From: Gyrodactylus bullatarudis
Lineage: Eukaryota > Platyhelminthes > Monogenea > Gyrodactylidea > Gyrodactylidae
NCBI GenBank assembly: GCA_012064415.1
Contig: SSNU01000043.1
Span: 152,201 to 216,200 of the forward strand
Direction: 5' to 3'
Length of the DNA: 64,000 nucleotides
This document shows, one piece after another, positions 55,662-64,000 of the stretch; the first letter of the stretch is position 1, and every line of letters begins with the position of its first letter. The notes beneath the pieces are model-generated. The model saw nothing but the letters and a program-made list of their open reading frames with translations. It was not told where the DNA came from and did no database searches. The translations under genes were made by a program, and so were the position numbers.

Positions 55662-58600
55662 ATGAGCTCGCAATTTATGCCGATGAATCTACGTGACGAT
55701 ATTCTCGCCGCTGACCTGAAAAAATTATTTGCTTCTGCTGATGTCAAAGTGTTAGCAAAAGCTGCCAATAATTTATTAAATATCGTTACGCAATCAAGAT
55801 TAACGTCCAGCTATTTCGAGTGAGGAGAAAAAGTTTTGCAGAATAATTTTAAGTATTAAAGTGGTTTTTTCAGCTCAGATCTACTAAACAGTATCAATCA
55901 GTTAATTTACATAGATGAACCATCTGTGTATGTGCCTGTCCTTGAATCTTTGAAAATAATCCTCTCAAAGCCTGACCATGACGTCAAGGTATGTAATTCA
56001 ATAATGTAATTCTTTCCTATTCAAGTATTCATTTTGTCAAGCGGAGGGAATCGACACGCTAATCTGGCATATAGAAACTCGGCTTAAAATCAGTGATTAT
56101 TTCCATAGACTGACGGATCAAAAGAAGCTTGAAATGCTATCAAATGAGGATGTAGTTTACATTTTCAATCAAATTGCAATCGACAATGATATGAGGCATA
56201 ACTTGGTGACAACGAATGCTCTAACCTATACCACAAAACTTATTCTCAATCCGGTCGTTATAGAATTTCATGAAGACATTCAATTCCCCAGGAGTATTCT
56301 AACCATTCCGCTGGTTAAGCATACTCTATTTTTACTTAGGTTAGTCATTAATTAATCAATCAATTTCAATGATTTGTACTCTCTTTAATCAATATGTGGA
56401 TTTACGTGTTTCCACCTCCCAAAAAGTAGTAATTTATCCTACATATTTCTTCCATGACACACAAAAACGATATTATTATTATTGATCCATCCATAATAAT
56501 ACTTTTTGTTTGCAATTTATTTATCCAATAAGAAAAAATACGTCTAATTCTTATCCTTTTTTAGAACAATGAGCTATTCGAGTGATCCAAAAATACGAAT
56601 TCACATGAGAAATTGTCCGACCCTGGTAGCCTCCCTGGCTAGTTTAGCTCACGATCTTTACAATACTGAAGATTATAATTCAAAGATTTTAGAACTGTCC
56701 ATATCAGTCCTTAGGAATTTGAGCTATTCCCTACCTGAAGAATTCGATCCCAGTTATAATATTCGAATGAATCAGAGAATTGTTGAAGATACAATCAGAT
56801 CAAAGAAGAAACGAAAGGATACATCTGCTTCAGGTAAATATTTGAACTTGAATGAAATTTACACATTATCATCTACAAAAATTAATATGGCAATATTTTT
56901 CATTCATTGAAAACCGTTTTCCGTCTGCTGTAATATATATTGTTGTGTAATCTTAAGATTTTACAAGACAGGGGGATAAAAATTTATCTGATTGGTCCTT
57001 CTATACTCATGCCTTGAAATCATATTTATATATACCCACGAATCACAGACAAACAGATATGATCTTTCTTATCCTTATAACTTGGAAAAGTTATCCTTAA
57101 CAAGTTCAAAAATCAACAAGTGGTTGATCACCAACTGATGTATTCACTTGGGAAGATTGTACTTCTGACTCGTATTGGCTTTAAATCGGAATAATAAGAG
57201 AATAAGATGTTTCCCATTGATTACAAGTACAGGTTATGGCGAATAACTCTTAAATTCTTTTGAAGTATGCTCTTTGGACTTTGCACATTTGTCTAAAAAA
57301 GATTAGTTAATATACAGATGCTGTTTTTGAGCCCTAAAGCTTAAAAAATAATGAGAGTAGAGACGTGTAACAGATCTCTTGTCCAAACTCTCTCAAGACT
57401 TGTTGTTATTGGAAAGTCAGACGCTAGGTTTCTTGCCTTCTTTGTTTGATTCTTTTGTGTGTAAAGAGAATTTACATGTAATGACAAATGTAAACCTTTG
57501 AGCTGAATCTTTCTTTTGTAATTTATGCATGAAAAAAGTGTAGGGTTTCATTACTTGATACTCGCTCACATGATAAATTCGTCTGATCTTTTGTTTGGGT
57601 TTTGATTTGAAAGAAACAACAAATAAATTATAAAATATTAAGAGAGATTTTCAACATTTGGTTTTGTCAGTTGTCTCATTTTGTCTGCATGTTTTTATAA
57701 AAGTTATGAGGGATCAGTTCCATCCCTTCCAACCCAAAAGGGAGGTTTAACGACCTCTTAAGACTCCCTTTGTTCTCCTCAGATTTCCAAGGGGTTAAAT
57801 CTCATATCTGATTTAATTGTTCAATCTATTGAATTAATTTCATTGGTTATTATTTTGTGCGTCCGTACGACTATTCGAAAAATTAATTGTACTCATTATT
57901 AGTTAGATTATATCGTTTCGAATGATTAGAAATTTCATCAAAACTATTTATCTATAATAGATTTTTAGTTATATAAATAAGTTATTTAAAGTAGTTACAG
58001 AGATAATTGTGCGAATCTGGTATAAATTGAATAAGATAAATTTTCTGTGATGCTATTAAAAATTGATCTCAAATCTGGCCCTTAAGGGTAGTATGGTGTG
58101 AAGAAAGATAGAAAACCCACCCACTTGTCTGAGGTTATATCTTGATTGAGGCGTGGAAGGTCGTTTACTGAATAGGGATGGTGCAGTCTCTAAGAGTTTC
58201 TTGTAAGAATGAGGGCCAAGACAGGAGCGGAGATAAAACTTCTTACATATTGTCTGAGGAATTGGACATAAGAGTCCTGCAACATAATCAAAGCGTGGAA
58301 GAAATAACTGTTTAGAGGAGGGTTACTCTTATGATGGAAGACATGACAAACTTTTTGAGGAAGTAGCACTTGCAGTTCATGGATTTAGATATTATTAGAG
58401 TATATATACTCTTTTGTGCCAAGTTTAGAGTTTTATTTAAGCCCCGATTCATTTATGGAGGTACCATTTGATCATACGATGGGTCAATTGGGATTCTGTT
58501 TGATATGATCATAATCTTAATTTTCGAATGATTAAGAGGGAGACGAAAGCATGTTGGACGGGATTAATTTGTATCATGTTAATATTTTCTAGATGTTTGT

Positions 58601-61413
58601 TAATAAATCTATCTATAATATGGAGAGAAAAATTGGAGTGTTTGAAATTTGACGAAAGTTATGGGTGATTTTTGCATTTAGGAATCGGAGGGATTTCTAT
58701 GGTTAACCAATCATATGGAATATGAAAAGTTAGTATTAAAAAATTTAAGCAATTGGCAAAAGATGTAAAAATGACATTGAAAGGGAAAGTAATAATTCTC
58801 CTGAAAGGAAAAAGATGTCTTTTCTTTTTTTAGAATTTTATCAATGATTAGATCACCTGTGATCATAGGAGGGAATGAATTTTAAGCAATCAATAAAATT
58901 AGGAGTGATCAAGGTGAAGTAAATGCTAGTAAAAAATTGTTGATATCTTCTGGGTTAAATTTTGAAGTTTTGTCTCTAGGGGAGGTTCTGTTAGCAAGGA
59001 AATTTTATTCCAGGCTACCTTTGGATTAGATTAAAATCTCCAGTAATTGACGCTTCAAATAGTAGTTGAGATGGTAGAAATTCTGATTTGATTGAATTCT
59101 TAGATAGTCTTTTTGAGGATTCTATAATATTACAAAATGAATTTCTAAAGAGTTCATCTAGGAGAGGAATAGCTAAAGACACGAAGTGTGAAATGTCAGT
59201 GACAAAATGTGGGCGATTGGTATCGTAGGGGGAGTTGTTGCGGTCCATATAGAGAAGAATAATATGGTCAGAGTCATCAACTGGTTCAGCTAGAACATGA
59301 TCCAGGCAGATAAAATCTGTAAATAAAATATCAAGGTTATTATTAGAGATTTTCCTTGTATGCGTACTGGTTAATTGTTTAAGATCGTGAGAAATGCAAT
59401 ATTCCAACAGAGGAGAATCAAAATCAAGAGAATTTGGTTTGTAACTGGGGATGTTAGAATCTCCGCACATAACTGTATTCATTCTTCGGTAATAGAGGTT
59501 TGCTTCGATAAAGAAGATAATTTCATGTTCCTAGACGTTTGATGGCAAATAACTGAATTATATCATTTCTAAATTCCATATTGATCATTAAAATATCAGC
59601 TTACTGCCCTAGTTATTTTTAATTGATAATTTTTTAAATAATAGATACTTAAGTATGTTGATGTAAAGTTGGGAATCTATAATTTTTACAGAAATCTCGA
59701 TTTTTTTCATCAAAAATTCGAATATGTTAAAGATTTTTTGGAATCCTACTCAAGTTGCTCACTTTTATCAGTTGAAGAAAAAAATTCTGAAAAAAAATTA
59801 TTTTTATGAAAAATATGGTCATTTTTCAAATACCCATTTGACACCAAAATCCCCTTTTTTTCGAACTTTGAGCTGAAAATTTTTGTTGATTTGAAAGTGG
59901 GATATTGATCAAAAATTGATATTCAAGATTAGATAATATAGCTGAATATCACCGTCAAATTACCGTCAGTTACCTCATTATCGAGAGATTTTGAATTATC
60001 GAAATCTCATTGATTTTCAAGTAGTGAAAATGATCGAAAATTCGAATTTCAGCTCCCAAACGATAATAAGGCTATGCATCAGATAAGATTCAGTTGAATT
60101 GATTTTCTTGTCTAATCTTGATCCTGAAAAAACTCTTTTGATCACCCTCCAACTTTCAAATCAATAAAAAATTTGGTTCAAAGGTCCAAATAAATGGGAT
60201 TTTGGCGACAAATTGAAAAATGGCCATTTTTTTCATTTAAATAATTTTTTTCTTCAATGTTGTTTTGGCTAATAGTTGTGAAAAATTTCATAGTAATCTG
60301 ATCTGAAATCTTTAATTATAAAATAATACTAATTGTAAAAGGGAATTCTTAATTAGAATCACCGAGGTTGTAATTTCATCTACAAGCTTCACTAAAAGTG
60401 AATTGAGTACTTGACTTTCTATGTATCGAAATGTCTGGAAGAATCTTTGGAAAAAGGTTATTTCAATTAATTAGAATGATTTTTCTTTCAGATAAATCAA
60501 ACAAATTTTTCGACATTAAGAGTTTCGAATCGAACCCGGTCTCGATATTCTGGAGTGAAGAATTATTGAGTACCGTTTTTAATCTGACAAAAAAAAGCTC
60601 ATCTCCGATTATTCTGGAAGCATCTGCTGGCATAATACAGAATATCTGTAGTTACAACTGGCTGCCAGCTGACATTCTACGTAAGCAGATAATCGAAACA
60701 CAATCACTCTGTGAATTATACCCAATGTTATGTTCCGGGATAAATGATGTAGTTCATACTACAGCCAGATGCCTGAGGAACCTTTGCCTTGGCCCAGATT
60801 GCAAAGATTTAATCGCAAAAGAGGGTATGCAATGGATCATTTCTGGTCTTCATAGATCCTTGTATACAACAGAAGAGTTTACTTTAAAATCCACTGTCAA
60901 TTCAAGCTCCCTGTTTTATGAGGAGCCCAAGTCGTCGGCAAAAACAGATGCTGCCTTGTTGGCGTTGGCTTACTCAATTTGTAAAGACAATCTTGGATAC
61001 TCAAAGTAGGATGTTTCTTAATCTTTCTCTTTGCAGGATTTTTGTTGATCTCGGCGGTGTCTCCAAATGCAATGCAATTTTGAGAGAGAGCGCTCCAGAC
61101 AGCAAAAGTGATGATGGTAAATGCAATTCCTTTTGCAGAGATTTGTTGTCAATGCTATGGAAACAAACAAAATTACATTCCACTTATAAAAATGTAAGCT
61201 TTTATCAATGGAAAAGTTTATAAACTTGGATTTTTGTTTCTTTCATAATCTTTAATGCAGATCGGTTTAACTGAGAGTGATTTCAATGGAAAACTGAGAA
61301 AAGTTGATCAAAAGGAAGGATCAAAATCAGAAATAACGAACAAAAGTTTACAGTCTGAAAAAAGTCAGTCAAAATCGAGTACCCTAAAATCCAAAGCAAA
61401 GAAAAAAAATTGA
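55662..61413 (+). CDS. delta-catenin / p120-type armadillo protein, divergent
   Basis: Exons: 55662-55819, 55874-55988, 56026-56339, 56565-56833, 60492-61005, 61037-61193 and 61261-61413. Introns include 37 and 31 nt and one of 3.66 kb. The C-terminal half follows p120 family landmarks: KHTLFLLRTMSYSSDPKIR (family: SGCLRNLSSD--A-R), ILELSISVLRNLSYSLPEE (SVENCVC-LRNLSY), ILEASAGIIQNICSYNW (TLEA-AGALQNLSAGNW), TTARCLRNLCLGPDCKDLI, and SMLWKQTKLHSTYKNIGLTESDF (SLW-Y--LR-LYKK-GW---F). The family links cadherin tails to RhoA control at junctions. The N-terminal part is unusually short and unlike p120; no coiled coil or tyrosine-rich region is seen. A tiny upstream exon (ATG near 55594) is possible. 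Confidence 0.65.
59015..59482 (-). pseudogene. LINE endonuclease fragment in delta-catenin intron
   Basis: A 155-codon minus-strand frame has the APE-type endonuclease pattern CGDSNIP, LLEYCISHDLKQLTSTHTR, NNLDILFTD and DSDHIIL. Downstream to about 58000 only broken frames remain. It is a decayed non-LTR retrotransposon, not obviously the same family as the 40-kb copy. Confidence 0.75.
59648..60275. repeat. family-A element, long form
   Basis: It starts TTGATGTAAAGTTGGGAATC and TATAATTTTTACAGAAATCTC, then ATCAAAAATTCGAATATG, as in the 19.3 and 53.5 kb copies. An inner part (TCAAGATTAGATAA near 59930 against TTGTCTAATCTTGAT near 60110) is itself inverted, and its reverse complement matches 19.53-19.66 kb. 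Confidence 0.65.
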
Positions 61414-61952
61414 TACCTTATACTAATACCTTATTATTTTAATTTGGTCGATGTATTTTGTAAAGATGATCAAATCGAAATATACATATTTCATTTCAAA
61501 TTTTTTCTAATTCACCCTTAGATTTAAATTAAGGAGAAATAGATTACATGGGGTGTCACTTGTCATTTGATCTTGGGATATTTAATCACTTTTTAAATTT
61601 TTGGTTGAAAGAATAGATAAATCGACCTTTGAATTTTTACAAATTTGTACAATTAAAGTTTGAGTCTGTATTTTGTTAATTGACGCTTTTAAGTAGATAT
61701 TTAATTATTTTTGATTATAAATTTCTTGAGACTATATTGTTTATGTTCCCAGACAGTTTTTTAGTAAAATGAATTTTTTAACTCATCGGAAATGCTTAAT
61801 AGTATTGAGTCAATAAATGTTTAATAAATTTTTAAAAATTATCTCTATCTTATTTAAACTTATTTTTATGGAAAATATCATTGTTTTACTACTATCCATT
61901 TAGTTCTAATTCAAAAACATTTAGAAATTTTTCTGCCCCTAATTTTTCGAGA

Positions 61953-62159
61953 ATGGATCACCATCATTCTAAGGTCGCAGTTAGTAGCCCATACAAAAGA
62001 AGTGGTGCATTATTCCCCAGGCCTGTAATAATGCGATTCGGATCATTTTTCTCCTTAATGATGAGCCTTCCATTCATATATTTAGGAGCTATGGTAAGCA
62101 AAAATGGAGCTCAGACCCTAGAGAAGTACGATATTTTCGTTCCATCTGAGGATGATTAG
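61953..62159 (+). CDS. SMDT1: essential MCU regulator (EMRE)
   Basis: The conserved core matches EMRE end to end: RSGALFPRPVIMRFGSFFS, one membrane helix, LGAMVSKNGAQTLEKYDIFV, then an acidic end PSEDD. The proline-containing presegment, the G-x-x-x-S helix motif (GAMVS) and the DIFVP tail are the parts that contact MCU and MICU1. EMRE is an animal-specific inner-membrane subunit of the mitochondrial calcium uniporter. The frame is open upstream of the first ATG; a splice acceptor TTTAG ends at 61903, and the residues after it are basic and acid-free like a presequence, so a short 5' exon probably exists. The acidic tail is shorter than the poly-Asp of vertebrates. Confidence 0.9.
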   Translation: MDHHHSKVAVSSPYKRSGALFPRPVIMRFGSFFSLMMSLPFIYLGAMVSKNGAQTLEKYDIFVPSEDD

Positions 62160-62360
62160 TAAATAACTAAATAAAGAAACATTTTATTCTAAAATGCAAC
62201 ATTTTATTTTCAAAAATTGATTTATTTACAATAGAAAAAGGTTACTCCTGAAATGGGCCAAAAAATAATTTCGACAACATAAAGGAATTTTGGAATATCC
62301 ATCACACTGTGATGAAAAAGACTTATGAAATCATAAAAAAATCTTTACAAAACAATTGAG

Positions 62361-63663
62361 TTAGGCATCTCCTTGTTTGTTTGGCTGGTTAGCTTCGAGC
62401 CAAATAAGATGATCCTTTAACAAGTCCAACTTGATATCATCCAAGTCTTCTAGGGCCAGATAACGTTTATCCTCTTTGACATCTTCAAAGATGTTATCAA
62501 ATTCTGAGATGAGATTTTTAGAATCCACTTTGCGCAGCTTAAAGCTGATAGAAGGGCTATTCTGAAGTAGCTCTCTGAAATCACGTTTGGCTTGGTTAGT
62601 TTTCTCTGTGATGAATCTTGTAAATTCTAATTCAGGTTTCTGTAATAATTAAAATGTTGAATTATTTTAGATATTCTGTAGAATATTTTTCAACACTTAC
62701 CACTGATGTTTTAGCCAATTTTTCATATCTGATGTCGTTACGTATTAATTTTTTTACTGATTTCCACGAGGAAGCTGGCCTTATATCCTTCATAGATTAA
62801 AATGAAAATAATTATTGCAAAAGTACACCTCTGATAATGATAACCAAAATATTAGGCATAGGGCCTACTACCTACCTTGTTAGACTCCAACATTTTAATA
62901 AATGAATCTGTAGTCTTTTTTAACAGAGTCTTTTGGTGATCAAGGAATAATCTCTCCATGAGAGCTTTGTCAAGTTGAGATGATATCGAGTCGTATTTAG
63001 AGCCAGTCTTTAGTATTTTTTTGGCATCTTTAAAATCCAGAGATGCATCCTAGGAAGAAGAAATTAATTTTTTTACTTTTTACCCAAAAAAAGATAGACA
63101 TACCTTGATGTTTGTATTTAAAAGTTCGATGAAATTGGCCTGCGCTTCTAATTTCATTTGCTGGTCACGTTCTTTTTCTCTTTCGCGAAGGGAATTGGAC
63201 AAGACCTCTTTCACTTCTTTTTCACGTTCCCTGAGAGATGCTTGCTCTCTTTCCTTACGATTCTTTTCCTGCTTGCTGTCATTGTCAAGAGAGTGCTTCT
63301 GTAAATAAAAAATACTTTTATAATATACAGCCTTTCACCAATGTCGAAATAGATTTTCATTTTAAAAATTTGGTGATTTTAAATCAAGCTCACATCTTGA
63401 TCCTCTTGATCCTAGGCGAGGGGGAAAAATGGTAAATTTTCACAAATTTTAATCACCAAAATGAAATTCTAAATATTGAATATTGAAATGCTTACGGATG
63501 AATCTTTTTTGATGAGAAATTCATGGAAAAGTTCTTCTCTGCGAGACGAAGAGTCAACGGCCTTGTATCGGGGATCTTTGGAGATATTCTTTTTCACATC
63601 GGACCAGTGAGCATCCTTTTTGATGGAATTTTCTCGGAGTAATTCAAAGAATTCTTGTCGTGT
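62361..63663 (-). CDS. TCERG1: transcription elongation regulator 1 (CA150), 3' exons
   Basis: Five exons are visible: 63663-63496, 63298-63104, 63049-62876, 62787-62701 and 62639-62361, and the gene continues past the right edge. They cover the last FF domains. The sequence runs RQEFFELLRENSIKKDAHWS with DPRYKAVDSSSRREELFHEF (FF3), a charged coiled linker (REREKEVKEVLSNSLREREKERDQQ), FIELLNTNIKDASLDFKDAK, a fifth domain with SSWKSVKKLIRNDIRYEKL, and a sixth with AKRDFRELLQNSPSISF and DKRYLALEDL. Order and linker match TCERG1 rather than PRPF40. FF domains bind phosphorylated RNA polymerase II and splicing factors. The WW domains should lie outside the window. Confidence 0.9.
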
Positions 63664-64000
63664 CTAAATTCACCATGATAAAAAAAATTAGACTAGTTAG
63701 TTCTTTTCGAAGAGTTTCTGATAAAAGACAATTGAAGATAATCACTCTCGTAGAGTTTTGGAAATGTCAACATTGGTAAATTCCATAATCCTTTCATTTG
63801 GAATAGACTAGTTTTTGGTAGATTGGAAAAATTAATAAACAATCTCTCAATAATGAGTGTAATGAGTGGTGATGAAAGCCTTGATTTTATTGTTTCATGT
63901 CACTAAATTACTCACAAACTATCATAGATTGACCATATATCTGTGTGTGTGGATGTTTTGTGTGGTTTTTCTAAGACATTTCAAAACATGTTCACATTCC
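63664..64000. other. TCERG1 intron or upstream sequence to window end
   Basis: No exon is recognised in the last 337 bp. By gene order it should be an intron of TCERG1. Confidence 0.5.

Noticed and set aside
56834..60491. Separate genes in the large delta-catenin intron
   Set aside because: Only a decayed LINE endonuclease and a family-A repeat are recognisable.
1..64000. CRISPR arrays, bacterial operons, tRNA or rRNA genes
   Set aside because: No regularly spaced repeats, cloverleaf sequences or ribosomal RNA segments were seen; the sequence is eukaryotic nuclear DNA.

Overview
The window is nuclear DNA of an invertebrate animal. It is AT-rich, and its genes are split by spliceosomal introns. 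It carries metazoan families (DEG/ENaC channel, EMRE, delta-catenin, GAK) and Penelope-like, LINE, piggyBac-like and Tc1/mariner-like elements. The phylum cannot be fixed from sequence alone. The extremely short introns (many 26-37 nt) mixed with multi-kilobase introns, and the Penelope-associated hammerhead ribozymes, would suit a flatworm or another spiralian parasite, but that is inference.

Layout. Positions 0.5-1.8 kb hold an SLC38-type amino acid transporter, and 4.2-5.1 kb a dead piggyBac copy. Positions 5.8-26.3 kb are a dense housekeeping block: MRPS9 (-), SF3A1 (+), TRNAU1AP/SECp43 (-), NDUFS3 (+), WDR70 (-), GAK (-, 18 exons, 10 kb), YPEL5 (+), frataxin (-) and EIF2B2 (+). Eight of these nine form four head-to-head pairs whose start codons are only 69-114 bp apart. 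Positions 27.6-35.3 kb are one DEG/ENaC channel gene (-) whose 6 kb intron is full of retroelements. Positions 37-55 kb are gene-poor and repeat-rich, with an intact LINE ORF2 and Penelope-like (PLE) remnants. Positions 55.6-61.4 kb hold a divergent delta-catenin/p120 gene with a LINE relic in its 3.7 kb intron, followed by EMRE (61.9 kb) and the 3' exons of TCERG1 (-, running off the right edge).

The most striking feature is a set of hammerhead ribozyme motifs. One is a conventional motif with a full stem II, lying in the sense strand of a GAK intron inside a fold-back element. Seven are compact motifs: four at the 3' ends of four PLE copies, two as mirror images in a 312-bp palindrome, and one beside a Tc1-like element. 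The compact motifs share one plan: an upstream segment complementary to the 8-nt loop between the two core halves, a 3-9 bp stem I, a tiny or self-complementary stem III, and a valid cleavage nucleotide. The pairing partners covary between copies. This matches, from memory, the published PLE-associated small hammerheads with diminished stem III that cleave as dimers.

Transposon nesting is also readable. A 1.07-kb Tc1/mariner-like element with 392-bp inverted repeats sits at a TA inside the reverse transcriptase of one PLE, and the frame is continuous if it is removed. A second Tc1-like element in a GAK intron carries the ribozyme palindrome.
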